A stretch of DNA of 64,000 nt from Sapria himalayana (GCA_029783825.1 JAREIK010001344.1:45999-109998), one strand, 5' to 3'. Counted from the stretch's first letter, positions 13,903-29,484 are shown. Translations and numbers: made by a program. Notes: generated by a model not told the origin, from the letters alone.

Positions 13903-16900
13903 TTAATAAGTAGCTAGATAGACAGATAATAAGATAGATAGATAGATGGATAAATACATTGATAGACAGATAGACAGAAAAAATGAGAGATAGATAAATA
14001 GATATACAGATAAATAGATTAACAGATAGACAAATAAGTAGTTAGGCAAATAGAAAGATAAACAAATAGACAAAAAATAGACAGTTAGAAAGATAGACAA
14101 ATAGACAAATAGATAGATATATAAATAGACAGATAGAAATAATGATATATAGATAGATAGATAGAAATATCAACATATAGACAAATAGTCAATAGATAGA
14201 TAAATCGATGGATAGAAAGACGGATAGATAAGTAGACAGATAGATAAATAGACAGATGGGTATATAAATAGATCGATAGATAGACAGACAGACATATAGA
14301 TAGATAGATAGATAGACAAATTGATAGATGATAAATAGTCAGAATAAGATATTGAAGGATTGACAAATAGATAGATAGACAGATAAACATATAGTAAAAT
14401 AGACATATTGATAGATATATAGATAAATAGATAGGCAAATAGATAGATAGGCAGATAGACAGAAAGATAGATAGATATACATATAGACAGATAGATAATT
14501 ATACAGATAGACGGATAGAGAAATAGACATATAGAGAGATAGAGAGATAGACTGATAGAATGATAGGTAGATAGATAGTTAGATAGATTGATAGCTAGAC
14601 AGATAGACAAATAAACATATAGATATACAGAAAGACAAATTAGATTAATAAATAAGATAGATAAATAAATAGATAGGCATATAGATAGACCAATATATAT
14701 TTTTAGATAAATAAATAGAGAGATAGACCAATAGACCAATAGATAAATAAATAGATATTTTTAAATTGGTAGAAAGATAGATAGACCAATAGATTAATAG
14801 TTAGATAGACAGATAGACAAATAAATAAGATAGATAAATAAATAGATATACAGAAAGACATATAGACATATAGACAGATAGACATATATAAAGAAAGACA
14901 GATAGATAGATAGACAAATAGACATATAAATAGATAGATAGATAGATAGACAGATAAATAGATCAATAAATAGATAGATATATAGATAGATAGATAGATA
15001 GACAAATAGATAGATAGACAGATTAACTAATTGATGGATTGAAAAATTAATAAATAGATAGATATTCAGAGAGATAGATAAGTAGGAATATAGACAGTTA
15101 GATAGAAATATAGATAGACAGATAGATAGATATATATATATATATAGGGGAAATGATAGATATACATATAGATAGATAGATAGAGATATAGAGAGATAGA
15201 CATGTAGAAAGATATGTAAATAGATAGTTAGATAGATTGATAGATAGACAGATATACACATAAACATATAGGCTTATAGACATATTTAGAGATTAGTAGA
15301 AAGACACATATAAAGACAGACAGACATATAGATAGATAGTTAGATATATAAATATATAGATAGATCATTAGATAGATAGATAGACAAATATATGGATAGA
15401 TAGATAGAAAGATAGACAGATAGACATATATACAGATAGACAAATAGATAGATAGACAAGTAGACAAATAGGCAAATAGACAGATAGAAAATAGATAGAT
15501 AGAGAGATAGGAAAATTGACAGATAGACAAATAGTTAGATAGTATAATAGATAGATAGACAGAGTGATGAATAGATAGATAGACAAATAATAGATATATA
15601 GATAAATAGAAAAATAGATTCGATAGATAGATAGCTAAATAGATGGATAGATAGATAGATATATAAATAAATATTCATATAGACAGATATATAGATATAC
15701 TAATAGAGAGATAGACAATTCGAGATATAAATAGATAGATAGATAAATACATAGATAGATCTATAGATTTAGTGTTATATTGGTATACATAAACACAGAT
15801 AGATAGATAGTCAAACAGATAGATACATAGATAGACAGATAGATAGATATATAGATAGATAGATATAAAGATAGACAAATAGATAAATATACAGATAGAT
15901 AGTTAGATTGATAGACAGTTATATAGATAGTCATTTACACATATAGATAGATAGTTAGACATACACATAGAAAGATATATAGATAGAGAAATATACAACT
16001 AAATAAATAGATAGATAGACAGATAGATAAATAGATAGATATACAGATATATAGATAGAAAGATCGACATATAGAAAGATAGACATATAGAAAATACACA
16101 TGTTCACATATAGACATATAAATAGATAGAGAGATAGATAAGAAGATAGATAGACGAATAGACAAATAGATAGAATGACAGATTAATAGATTGACAGATA
16201 GAAAGATACACAGAAAAATAGAAATATAGATAGATAGACATATAGTTAGATAGACAGATAGAAAGATAGATAGATAGACAATTAGTAAGATAGACATATA
16301 GACATATATATATAGAAAGATAGATAGACAAATAGACAAAATGACAAATAGATAGATAGGAATATAGACATATAGCTAGATTGGCAGTTAGCAAGATAGC
16401 CTGATACGCAAATAGATAGATAGACAAATATATAGATAGACATATAGACAAATAGATAGATTGATAGATAGAAAGATAGTCAAATAGACATATAGATAGA
16501 TAAATAAATAGATAGGTAGACAGATAGACTAATAGACAAATAGACAGATCAATAGATAGACAAATAGATAGATTGACAGATAGACAGATAGACAGATAGA
16601 TAGATATGTATATAGATTGATAGATAGATAGATAGAATGATAGACATATACATAGATTGACATATAGATAGATAGTTAGATAGATAGACAAATAGTGAGA
16701 TAGCCAGATATCCAAATAGCTAGATTTCAAGGTAGACAAATAGATATATATATATATATATAGCTAAATTGATAGATAGATAGACATACAGATAGTTAGA
16801 TAGATAGATAGACATATAGACAGATAGACAAATAAATAGATCGACAAATAGATAGATATAAAGATATATAGATAGGTAGACAAATCAATAGATTGACAAA

Positions 16901-17106
16901 TAGACAAATAAATAGATACATAAATAAATAAAGTGACAGATAACAGATAGACAGATATAGAGAAACACAGATAAATAGATAGATAAATAGAGAGATAAAT
17001 AGATAGATAGATTGATAGATGGAGATATAGGCAGATAGATAGATTAACAAAAAGATAGATAGATATATAGACAAACAGTAAAATAGCTTCATAGGCAGAT
17101 AAATAG

Positions 17107-17140
<34 letters not shown>

Positions 17141-17289
17141 ATATATATAGTTGATAGATAGATAGATAGAGAAATAGATAGATAGATAAATAGATAGATA
17201 GTTAAATAGATAGACAGATATATAGTTAAATAGATAGAAAGATAAATAGTTAAATAGATAGACAGACAGACATGCAGACATAAAGTATG

Positions 17290-17320
<31 letters not shown>

Positions 17321-20215
17321 AATAAATAAACATATAGACAAATAGATAGATGCACATATATATAGAACTTGAGTAAGAGAGATTGACATATAGACATATA
17401 TAATGATAGATAGACATATATCTAGATTTATTGTTAGTGAGATAGATATATAAATAGATAGAGGGTAATAGAGATAGAAAGATAGATTGATATACACAAA
17501 GACAAATAGACATGTAGACAGAGAGAGAGATATTGATAGTTATATAGACATATATACAGATAGACAAATAGATGGATAAATAGATAAATAAATAAACATA
17601 GATATATAGATTGTTAGAGATACAAATAGAAAGATAGATTAATAGTTACATAGATTGACAAAAAGATAGATAGATAGATATCCAAATAGCTAGATAGGTA
17701 GATATATATATATAAATAGATAGATAAATAGATAGATAGATATATAGATAGATAGATATATAGATAGATAGAAAGATAGATTAATTGATTGATTTGTTTA
17801 TTTATTTATTTATTGATTGAATGATTAATTGATAGATAGATAGATGGATTTATAGATACATAGAAAAAAAAATAAATAAAGAAAGATAAATAGATATAAA
17901 GATAGAAAGAAAGAAAGAAAGATAAATAGATAGATAAATAGATAATTAGACAAATAAACATATAGACATATACATAGATAGATAGGTAGGTAGATAGATA
18001 GATAGATAATTAGAGAGATATATAATAGACAATAGACAGTTAGATAGAGAGACAAATATAGATAGATAGATAGGTAGATATACAAATAGACATATATATA
18101 GATAGATAGATAGGTAGATAGACAAATAGACAAATAAATATATAAATACATAGACAGATAGACAGATAGACAGATAAATAGATAGTCAGATAAATAGATA
18201 GTCAGATAAATAGATAGATAAATAAACAGATAGAAAGATAAATATATAGATAGATAAATAGACATATAGATAGATAAATAAATAAATAAATATATATATA
18301 TATATATATAGATAAATAGATAGACAGATAGACAAATAGATAGATTGACATTTAGTCATATTTTGCATAGATAGAATGCCATATAGAAAGATAAACATGT
18401 TGATTTATTAATTGATTGATTGATAGACAGATAGATAGATATAAAGTAGATAGATGATAGAGATAGAAAAATACACATAGACAAATAGACTAATAGACAA
18501 ATATACATATAGAAATATAGATAGAAAATAGATTTATTGATAGATAGATAGATATACAAATACATAATTAGATATTTTGACAAATAGATAGATAGATAGA
18601 TTGACAGATAGATAGATTCATAGATCGATTAATAGATAGATAGATTTATAAATATATAGATAGAAAGATATACATATAGATAATATATCGATGGATAAAT
18701 ATTAAGATAAATATACATATAGACATATACATAGATTGATAGAAAGAAAAACATATAAACATCTTTATAGATGGACAGATAAATAGATAAACAAATTGGT
18801 AGATATGTAGATAAGATGATAGAAAGATAGCAAGATACACAGATAGATAGATAAATAAACAGATATACAGATATACAGACTGATAGATAGATAAATAAAT
18901 AGATAGATAGATATACAGATAGATAGATATATAGATAGATAGATAGACAAATAGACAGATAGATAGATAACTAGATAGATCGACAGATAGACTCATAGAT
19001 AGAAAGATATATAAAAAGATATATAGACAGATAAACATTTAGATAGATAGATAGATAGACATATAGATAGATAAACAGATAGTTAGATAGATAGATAGGC
19101 ATATAGATAGATCGATAGATAGAAAAACATAAAGAAAGAAAGAAAGACAGACAGATAGCTAGATAAATAGATAGACATATAGAGAGATCGAGAGATAGAT
19201 ACAAAGATAGATAAATCAATAGTAGATAGATAGAAAGATAGGCAGATAGACAAATAGGAAAATATGTAGATAGATAGTAGATAGATAGAAAGATAGATTG
19301 ATTGATAGATATACAAATAGATAGATATATAAATATTTGATAGACAAATAGATAGAAATACAGATAAACAGATTGATTGATTGACAAATTGATAGATTGA
19401 CAAATTGACAGGGAGACTAATAGAATGATCAAGAGATAGATAGAAAGAAAGATAGACAGATAGAAAGATATGCAGTTAGACAAATACAAAGATATACAAA
19501 TAGTTAGATAGATAGATAGGAAGATAGGTAAGTAAATTGATAAAAAGTTAGATTGACAGATAGACAGATACACAGATACATAGATACACATATAAATAAA
19601 TAGACATATATACCTGATAAATAGATAGACAGAAAGATAGATAAATAGACAATTAGAAAAGTAGATAAATAGTCAAATAGATAAATAGACAAATAGACAT
19701 ATAGATAGATAGATATACAAGTTGATAAATAGAGAGATAAAAAGATAAATAGATAGATAGATAGACATATATATTGATGAACATATAGACAGGTTGACAG
19801 AAATTAGATTGATAGATAGATAAATAGACAGATAGATAAATTGTCAGATAGCCAAATAGATAGAATGAAAGATAGTTTGATAAAGAGCCATATTACCAAA
19901 TATCCATATAGATAGATATGCAAATAGATAGATAGATAGATAGATAGATAAATATATAGTATGATAGATAGATACACATGTTGATAGAGAGACATATAGA
20001 TATATATATATATATAGACAAATAGATAGATAAATATATAAATAAATAGATTGATTGAATGAATGATTGAATAATTTATTGTTTGAATGATTGATTGATA
20101 GATAGATTGATATAAAGATAGAAAGATAAATAGAAAGATAGATAAATAAATAGATAGATGTATATATATATATATAGTTAGATAGATAGTTTGATAGAAA
20201 GATAGATAGATATAC

Positions 20216-20275
<60 letters not shown>

Positions 20276-21383
20276 ATAGTTAGACATATAACCATATAAA
20301 TAGATAGATAAAGAGACAAATAGAAAGATTTCATATATAGACAAATAGATATATAAATATATAGACAGATATATAGGTATATTGGCATATTCATAGATTG
20401 ATAGATATATAGAAAGACATGCAAATTGATATATAGACAGATAAATAAATATACATATCGACATACAGACAGTTAGATATATCTATATATAAACAAATAG
20501 ATAGATAGGTAGATAGACAGATAAATAAATAAATAGATAGACAGATAGATAGATAGAAAATTAGATAGATTTACCAATAGACAAATAGACACATAGATAG
20601 ATAGACAAACAAATATATAGATAGACAAAAAAGAGATAGACATATAGACAAATAGACAAATGGATAGCTCTATAAAAAAACAAATAATAGATAGGTAGAT
20701 AGATCGATAAAACGTTAAACATATAGATAGATATATAGATAAACAGATATAAAGATAGACAAAAAAGACAGATAGATAAACAGATAGATAGAATAATAGA
20801 TAGATAGAATAACAGATAGATCGATATAACATAGATAAATAGACAAATAAATAGATAGATAAATAGAAAGTTACATATAAAGATAAATTGATAGATATTT
20901 AGACATATATACATATAGAAAGATAAATATATAGATAGATAGATATACAAATACATAGATAGTTATACAAAAAGTTATATAGTGATATATATAGATAGAT
21001 ACATAGAAAGATATACAGGTAGACAGATAGATAGATTGACAGATAGTCAGATAGATTGATTGATTAATAGATAGACAAATAGATAGATAGATAGATAGAG
21101 AGATTGATAGATAGACAGATATACAAATAGATAAATAGATAGTTAAAAATATAGATAGATATATATATTGATTTACAGATAGTTGGATTTACAGATAGAC
21201 AGATAGATAGACAGATAGATATCAAGATAAAAATATAGATAGATTGATAGATTGATAGATAAAAAGATAGACAGATATATAGATAAACAAATAGATAGAT
21301 AGAAATATAAATATATAAAGTTATAGACAAAACATAGATAGATTGATATATAAAAAGATAGATCGATAGATAGATAGATAGAC
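12495..21383 (+). repeat. Degenerate (GATA)n array, block 2
   Basis: About 8.9 kb of GATA tetramers mixed with GACA, AATA and GATT variants and broken by (AT)n runs (for example 12808-12843, 13868-13900, 17109-17150, 20229-20270). The strand is the same throughout. No gene is visible. The minus-strand open frames of up to about 230 codons are translations of TATC repeat. Confidence 0.96.
20229..20270. repeat. (TA)n run inside GATA array
   Basis: Uninterrupted alternating TA of about 42 bp, preceded by (CATA)n at 20211-20228. It is one of the longest pure dinucleotide runs of block 2. Confidence 0.95.
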
Positions 21384-21922
21384 TATAGGTGTCAACCGGG
21401 CCGGGTGGGCCCGGCCCGACATGTGGCACGACACGATCAGTTGTGCCTGGGCCAGCACGGCATGGGAATTTCTCTTGCCAGTGGCCTTGCCGTGCCTATC
21501 CACAGTACTGACCTTGCCGTGTCGTGCTGATGAAAACTAGTTCTTGTGCCGTACCTGGCTTAGCATGGTACCATGTCATGTTGGCACGGTACCTCAGCAC
21601 GAGCCGAGAAATCCTAATTTTTTTTAAATTAGGGTTTCGGAGGTGCAGCGGCATGAGAGTAATGGTGAAATCCTAATTTTTTTTAAATTGTGGGCTCGGT
21701 CGTGCTCCGGTGTGACGGTGCCTTGCCGAAACCATAATTTTTTTTAAATTAGTGGTTCGGCCCAACCTGACCGAACCCGGTGGATTCCTGCCGAGGGCCC
21801 GTGCCGGGTTGACCTCCACAAAACCATGTCGTGCATTTAGTAACCGTGCTTAGCCCAGCACGAAGGCACCATCGGGCCGACTAAAAATGGGTTAGACCGG
21901 CAGGTCAGGTTTGACACCTCTA
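21384..21922. mobile_element. GC-rich non-autonomous hAT-like element (539 bp)
   Basis: A sharp island of GC-rich sequence in the GATA array. The left end tataGGTGTCAACC and the reverse complement of the right end tagAGGTGTCAAACC form an imperfect terminal inverted repeat. The flanking octamers AGATAGAC (21376-21383) and AGATAGAT (21923-21930) would be an 8-bp target duplication, as expected for hAT elements, but the surrounding GATA repeat makes this weak evidence. The element starts with GGGCCGGGTGGGCCCGG-type palindromic sequence and has no transposase frame. Three internal units of about 60 bp each carry TAATTTTTTTTAAATT. Confidence 0.75.
21608..21790. repeat. Triplicated unit of about 60 bp inside the hAT-like element
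   Basis: GAAATCCTAATTTTTTTTAA starts at 21608 and 21667, and a variant (GAAACCATAATTTTTTTTAA) at 21728. Each is followed by a G/C-rich half containing gggttcgg-like sequence. The near-equal spacing of 59 and 61 bp indicates tandem triplication. Confidence 0.85.
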
Positions 21923-24900
21923 AGATAGATAGATAAATAGATAGACAGATAGACAGATAGATACATAGATAAATAGACTGATAGAGAGATTGAGAGGTAT
22001 AAAGATAGACAGATAAACAGATAGATAAATAAGGATATAGACAAATAGATAGATTTATAGATAGATAGATAGATAGACAGACATATTGATAAAGAGAGAG
22101 ATAGACATTTAGACAGATAAACATTTAGACAAACAGAAAGAGATAGATACATAGATAGATATTCATAAAGGCATATAGATAGACAGATAGAAAGACAGAC
22201 AGATAGATAGATATATAAATAGATAGTCTGATAAATATATAGATAGATAAAATTATATAGATAGAGATATATTCAAATATACAAATAGAGAAACATATAG
22301 ATAGATATATAGATTGACACATAAATAGAAAGACAGATAGATAGATAGACAGATAGACATATAGATTGATAGCATGATAATAGATAACTAGATAGATAAA
22401 TAGATACAAATATAAATATAAATATAAATAAATATATATATATATATATATAATAGTTAGATAAATTGATAGATAGAAATAGATATAGATAAATAAATAG
22501 ATAGTTACTTAGATAGACATATAGACATATAAATTAATAGTTAGACAAATTTATAGAAAGATAGATTCACATATAGATAGATAGATAGAAAGATATATAG
22601 ATAGATAGGATGATAGAAATCCAAATAAATAGAGACAGATAGACAGACATATAATTAGAGATATAGAAAGATAAATAGATAGATAGATGTATTGATAGAT
22701 CAATAGATTAATACATTTATAGATTGATAAATTGATAGGAAGACCGATAGATTGACAGATATATAGATAGCCATATAGAAATATAGATAGTTGGACAGAT
22801 AGAAAGTTAGACATATAGATAGATAGATAGATAGATATGCCAATAAGCAAATAGGCATGTAGGCCGATAGACAGACAGACATATAGATAGATAAATACAC
22901 AGATAGACATATAGATTTGATAGTAAGATTGATTGATATATAGATTGACATATAGATAGATAGACTGATAGAGAAAAAGATAGAGACAAAGACATGGACA
23001 AATAGATAGATAGCCAAATAGGCATGTAGACAGATAGATAGATATATATATATATATATATATAGACATTTAGTCATATAGTCAGATAGGCAGATAGATA
23101 GATAGACAGATATATAGATAGACACATAATCAGATGAAGAGATAGATAGATAGATAGGTAGACAAAAAGACAAATAAACAAATAAACAAATAGATAGATA
23201 GATATATAGAAGATATATATATATATATATATATAGATAGGTTGATAATAGATAGATAAACATATATACATATAGACATATAGATAGATAGATAGACAAA
23301 TAGATAGATAGACATATATATAGATAGATTGATAAACATATAGACAGACAGATAGATAAATTAACAGATAGATAGATAGATAGATAAATGGATACACAAA
23401 TAAACAAAAAGACAAATTAACAGATAGATAGATAGATAGACAGATAGAAAGGTGGACTAATAGACATATTGACAGACAGACAGGTAAATAGATAGAGAGA
23501 TAGATAGATAGATAAATAGAAATATAGAAAAATAACCAAATAGACAGATTGTCATATAGAGAGATAGACAAATAGATAGATAGATAAACATACATATAGA
23601 TAGATAGATAGATAGAGAAATAGACATATAGATTGATTGATTGATAGCAAGATAGACAGATATATGGAAAGATAGATGATTAGCAAGATAGCTTGATAGG
23701 CATCTTGAGATATATATATATATATATACATAATAGATATATATATAGTTTGAGAGATAGATAGATAGATAAATTTACATATAAATAGTTAGATAGATAA
23801 AAGGATAGACAGATAGACAGATAGATAGATATATAGATAGACAAATAGATAGGCAAAAAGATAGATAGATAGAAAGATTGATAGATTGATAATTTGACAA
23901 TTTGATAGATTGACAGATTGATAGAAAGATCGATAGATAGAGAGACATTTAGTCAATTAGATAGATAGATATATAGATAGATAGATATATAGATTGATAG
24001 ATAGAAAGATAAATAGATAGACAGAAAGATATATAGAAAGTTAGATAAATCAAAAGATAGAGATATAGATAGTTAGATTTATAGAAAGATATATGGATAG
24101 ATACACATATAGACATATAGATATATAGTAAATTAGAAAAATAGATAGATAGATAAATATATAGATAGATTATAGATAGATAGATAGACATATAGATTTA
24201 TACATAGACTGACAAATATATAGGTAGATAGATAGACAAATAGATAGTTAGATAGATAGACAAATAGATAGAAAGACATATATATAAATAAACATATTAA
24301 TAGAAACAAAGATATATAGATAGATAGATTGATAGAAAAAAAGATAGATAGATAGATAGATAGACATATTTATTGATAAATAGTTAGAAAAAAAAGATAT
24401 ATATACAGAAAGATAGGCAAATATATATATAAATAGATATATAAATAGATAAATAGATAGTTATATAGATAGTTAGGAATATATATATATATATATAGAA
24501 ATATAAAGAGATAGATAGATAGATAGACCAATACACATATCAATAGATAGACCGATATATAGATAGATATACAGATAGATAGATAGTCAAAGATATAAAT
24601 AGAAAGATATATAGACATATAGACATATAGACAAATAGACACTTAGACATATAGACAGATAGATAGACACTTAGAAAGTTAGATAGATAGACAAATATAA
24701 AGATACACAGATATATAGATAGATAGATATATAGATAGACAGATATAAAGATAGAAAGATAAAAAGAACGATATATAGACAGATAGAAAGAAAGAAAGAT
24801 AGATAGATAGTTTGATAGAAACATAAATCGATAGACATATAGACAGATAGACAGACAGATAGATAAATTGAAACATAGATATATATACAAATAGATAGGT

Positions 24901-25656
24901 AGATAAATAAAAAGAATAGATTAGATAGATAGATAGATAGATAGAATGATAGAAATTTAGATAGATAGTTAGTTAGATAACCAGATATATAGATATATAG
25001 AAAGACACATAGAGATATACAGATAGACATATAGACAGATAGACATATAGGTAGTAGATAGATAGATAGATATATAAAAGACAGATTGATAGATAAACAT
25101 ATAGATAAATGTATATATAGACACACATATAGATAGACAGATATACAGATATAAAAATAGATATACAAATAGACAGACATACATATAGTTAAATAGATAG
25201 ATAAATAGATAGACATATAAATAGTTTGATTGATATAAAGATAAATTTTCAGATACACATATTTGACATATAGACATATAGACAGATAGTAAGATAGAGA
25301 GATAAAAAGATGGATAGATAAACATATAATAAATTTACAGATAGACATATAAATGTATAGATAGATAGACATATAGACAAATAGATGCATAGATAGATAT
25401 ACATAAAGACAAATAGATGCGTAGATAGATAGACAGATAGACAGATAGACAGATAGACATAAAGACATATTAATAGATAGTTAGATAGATATTTAGATAG
25501 ATAAATAGATAGAAAGATAGATAGAAATTTTAATTGATATACACTTAAACAGATAGACATATATACAGATCGACAGACAAATCAATAGATAGATAGATAT
25601 ATAGATAAATAGATAGATAGATATATAGATAAATAGATAGATAGATATATAGATAA

Positions 25657-25687
<31 letters not shown>

Positions 25688-26139
25688 GATACACACACAT
25701 ACACAGAGATAGATAGATAAATAGATATATTTATATATAAAGATGGATAGCTAGATAGGCTGATATACAAATAGATAATTAGACAAATGATAGAAATATA
25801 GAAAGACAGATAGACAGATAGATAGATAAAAAGATAGATAGATAGTTAGATTGCTAGATAGATAGACAGATATATAGATAGATAGAAAGAGAGAGAGAAA
25901 TAGATAGATCAATCAACAAATAGCTTGATAAACTGAAAGGTAGATATATAGATATATAGTTAGACATATAGACAGATAAATAGATAGACTTATATATAGA
26001 GAGATAGACATACAGATAGATAGATATATAAACAAAAAGACAGATAGAAAGATAGATCGATAAATAGATAGGAAAATAGATAGATAGATAGATAGATAAA
26101 TGGATAGATAGATAGATAGATAAACAGATAGATAGATAG

Positions 26140-26176
<37 letters not shown>

Positions 26177-26365
26177 TAATATATAAAGACAGATAGAAAG
26201 ATAGATAGATATATAAATAGATAGATAGATATACAGATAGCCAGATAAATAGATCGACAAATAGATTGGTAGGTAGATAGACAAATATTCATATAGATAG
26301 AAAGATTGATAGACAGATAGACATAGAGATAGATAGATAGATAGATAGATAGTCATATAGACATA

Positions 26366-26399
<34 letters not shown>

Positions 26400-27916
26400 A
26401 ATAGAAATATACATTGATAGACAAATAAATAGATACATTGAGAGACAAATAGACAGATATACAGATAGATAGAAAGATATATAGATAGATAGATAGATAG
26501 ACAAATAGACAAATAGATAGATAGATAGATGGATAGATAAATAGATGGATTGACAAATAGACTGAAAGACAAATAGATATATAAATAGATTGACCAATAG
26601 ACCGATAGGTAGATAATAAGATGTTCAGATATATAGATAGACAAATAGATAGATATACAGATATATAGATTGATAGACTGATACACCGCTAGCTAGATAG
26701 ATATATCGATAGATAGATAAATTGACATATATACATATAGGAAAATAGACATATAGTCTGATAGAGAGATACATAGATAGGCAGATATATAGATTGAAAG
26801 ATAGACAGATAAACATATAGATATTTAAACAAAAGACAAATAGATAGAATGACAAATAGATATATAGATAAATAGGCAGAAGATAGATTATTAGATAGAT
26901 ATTTAGATAGATTGACAAATAGACAACTACATAGATAAATAGATCAACAGAAAGACACATAGATATAGAGATAGATAGATAAATAGATAGAAAGATATAC
27001 AGATAGATATATAGATGAATAGATCGATAGACAAATAGGAAGATAATCAAATAGATGGATAACAAATAGACAGATAGATAAATAGACACATAGATAGTTA
27101 GAAAAATAGACACATAGACAAATAGACATATAGATAGTTAGACAAACAAATAGATAGATATAAAGATAGATTGATAGATATACAGATAAATATATAGACA
27201 TATATAAAGATAGTAAGCTAGACAGAAAGACAGATACAAATATAAACTTATATATATATATATATTTATATTACAGATAGATAGATAGATAGACAAATAG
27301 TTAGGTACACAGATAAACAAATAGACAGATAGACATATTAATAAATAGATATATATATATATATATAAGATAGATAGATAGTCAGTTAGATATAAAGATA
27401 TAGGTAGACATATTAATTGATAGATAGTTATATATATAAATATCTAGACATTATATAAATAGATAGACAGATAGTCAGATAGATAGATAAATATATAGAT
27501 AGGTAGATTGATTGATTGATAAATAGATATATAGATACATAGATAGATAGTTAGATAGATAGATAAACAAACATATAGACAAATATATAGATAGACTGAT
27601 AGATTAATAGACAAATAGACTAATAAATAGATAGATATATATATATACCTGATATGCCGATAGGTAGATAGACAGATAGACAAATAGACAGATACACAGA
27701 TAAACAGATAGATAGACAGACGTATAGACATATAGACTAATAGAGAGATAGATAGATATGCAGATAAGCATATAGAAAGATTGACATATAAACATATAAC
27801 TAGATAGATAGGTAGATGTTTAGACAAAAGAAAAATAGTCAGAAAGATAAATAAACAAATAGATAGATAGACATAAGACAGATTGATAGATATACAGATA
27901 GATAAATAGTGAAATA
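21923..27916 (+). repeat. Degenerate (GATA)n array, block 3
   Basis: About 6 kb of GATA/GACA tetramers with (AT)n interruptions. It includes a compound (TA)n(CA)n tract near 26142-26176 and a copy of the higher-order module also found at 39250-41560 (here about 25250-25560). No gene is visible. Confidence 0.96.
26142..26176. repeat. Compound (TA)n(CA)n microsatellite
   Basis: A TA run passes directly into a CA run within the GATA array. A related but shorter CA tract occurs at about 25689-25705. Confidence 0.9.
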
Positions 27917-28210
27917 CACCACAAAAAAATCCCAAATAGCTACAAAAAATCCCTAGCGAAATGAGATTTTCTATCTCTTAAGTTGAATAACGATTGATTA
28001 ACGATGGAACCTTTCCTAAGCTAAATTGCTCTTCACTAAAAATTAAATAGAGAAAAATTCCCTAGATAAACAATTTTAGTGACGAAAAATTTCCTAGCTT
28101 AATTATTTCTTTCCTTTGCTAATTTTGATTGTATTTTAGAGCATTAGAAAATTCCCTAGCTAAATTAGCTAGACAAAATTCCCTAGCTATTTTCATTTCA
28201 AAACTATTTT
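27917..28210 (-). repeat. CACTA-2 3' terminal and subterminal repeats
   Basis: The terminus is followed by repeated TTCCCTAGCTAAAT and related motifs (tccctagcgaaat, ttccctagctattttca). The left end of CACTA-3 at 57456-57800 carries the same motifs in the same order, which defines the family. Confidence 0.88.
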
Positions 28211-28389
28211 CACTATTTTATTTTTTTTACGAGAAATGTAATTACATATTTTTTTATTTTTATATTAATTTGAATAAAAACATATACTATAAATGATAAA
28301 TTATATTTAATAAAAAATAAAAGTAGTTAATAAATTTTTCTGATACAACATGTTACAAAATTAAAATAAAAATATAACACACTTTTATT

Positions 28390-28610
28390 ACATCTTCATC
28401 AATGTATTTAATGACAGTGCTGAAAGTATAATCTATCAGTGATATTGATGTTTCTTTCTCTCTCCCAGCTACTCTAGGCACCATCATTCTATTGGGAAAA
28501 AGCTATCCTAATTGTGAGGCATCATGTCTAGTAAAAAATCACTTCACTTCTACAAGCTTAGTATGGAGAAAAATTTGATACCATATCTATACCCAAATTA
28601 AACCAGTCAA
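28390..28610 (-). pseudogene. Unrecognised coding-like exon shared with CACTA-3
   Basis: On the minus strand, downstream of an acceptor-like aagcttgtag, the frame reads DMMPHN*DSFFPIE*WCLE*LGERKK. CACTA-3 has the matching HGMMVHDWDSFVAAERW...LGDRKK-stop at 57965-58200. Conservation of the protein reading rather than of every base suggests a true terminal exon, either of a CACTA-encoded product or of an old captured gene. This copy has three stops. I do not recognise the protein. Confidence 0.45.
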
Positions 28611-28664
28611 TCAAATCAAAATAAATAAAAAATAAAGTTTTATTTGGATAAATATATAATACTA

Positions 28665-28763
28665 CAATATATATGTACTTATATACTGCAGTATATATGT
28701 ACATATATACTAGCATTTCACTAGTTACATATAATACTATAGTATTATATGTACATATATACT

Positions 28764-28815
<52 letters not shown>

Positions 28816-28830
28816 GTATTATATGTCAAT
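28665..28830. repeat. AT-rich palindromic repeats, family-specific
   Basis: Repeated TATATGTACATATATACTA palindromes around ctagcatttcactagtta, ending in a long (TA)n run. The same block occurs in CACTA-3 at about 58250-58510. Hairpin-forming capacity is evident, but no function can be read from it. Confidence 0.7.
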
Positions 28831-29009
28831 ATATGTAATCACATAGCCTTATATGGCACAAAACTACCACAAATTATTATTATCCCATTTATAGTTTACA
28901 AAGATGACTCAAAACTTCACTATCAACATAAATAAGAAATACGAAAATTATTTAAATTTACGAAAATATCTCTAAAAACTCATAGAGGAAAACCTGGAAT
29001 ACAAGCCAC

Positions 29010-29325
29010 GAGCTAGGCTTGGCGCATCAAAATTCACACCTTGCCTCCCCGCAACTAGAACTCTCTCACGATCCCAAGGCCCACAAGGGGGTTGCTCTAC
29101 CCCACCACCCCCGCAGCACAATGCTCACGTGTGGGTTTCTTAGAATGTTTCTTTTCCTTTCTATATGCTTGTATCAATGATTTTGATCGCTTAGCTTCAT
29201 TGTATTAGTCTATCAGCCTTGTAGCTTCTACTGCCATATGGTTCATCTCTTGGTTCGAAGAAAGCACCATCACTTCGTTGTATGCATCAACGTAACTATA
29301 GAACAGTTCATTATCATACACATTC
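29010..29325 (-). pseudogene. Unrecognised coding-like fragment in CACTA-2
   Basis: On the minus strand, after an acceptor-like ttgtttctag, a frame reads MNVYDNELFYSYVDAYNEVM, then LSSNQEMNHMAVEATRLID*YNEAKRSKS, LIQAYRKEKKHSKKPTREH and a more GC-rich stretch. The amino-acid mix and the higher GC near 29030-29110 look like former coding sequence. It has one clear stop (TAA, probably from CAA). It lies between the BPC pseudogene and the 3' end of the element. It could be a further captured gene or a lost element gene; I cannot place it in a family. Confidence 0.4.
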
Positions 29326-29484
29326 ATGGCTAGAAACAATTAAATATGCACTCCATAAAAATAATATGCACTCCATAAAAATAATACACATTCAATGAAA
29401 ACAAGTGGAACAAAATTTCAAAAATTAGTTGTTTTGTCATTCAAATAGAAAAAAAGCAAATGGCTACAAAATTTGCAAACTTCA

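Noticed and set aside
25689..26180. Possible CRISPR-like or regularly spaced repeat in the GATA array
   Set aside because: Repeats are tetramers and dinucleotides without unique spacers; the DNA is plant nuclear, so a CRISPR array is not plausible.
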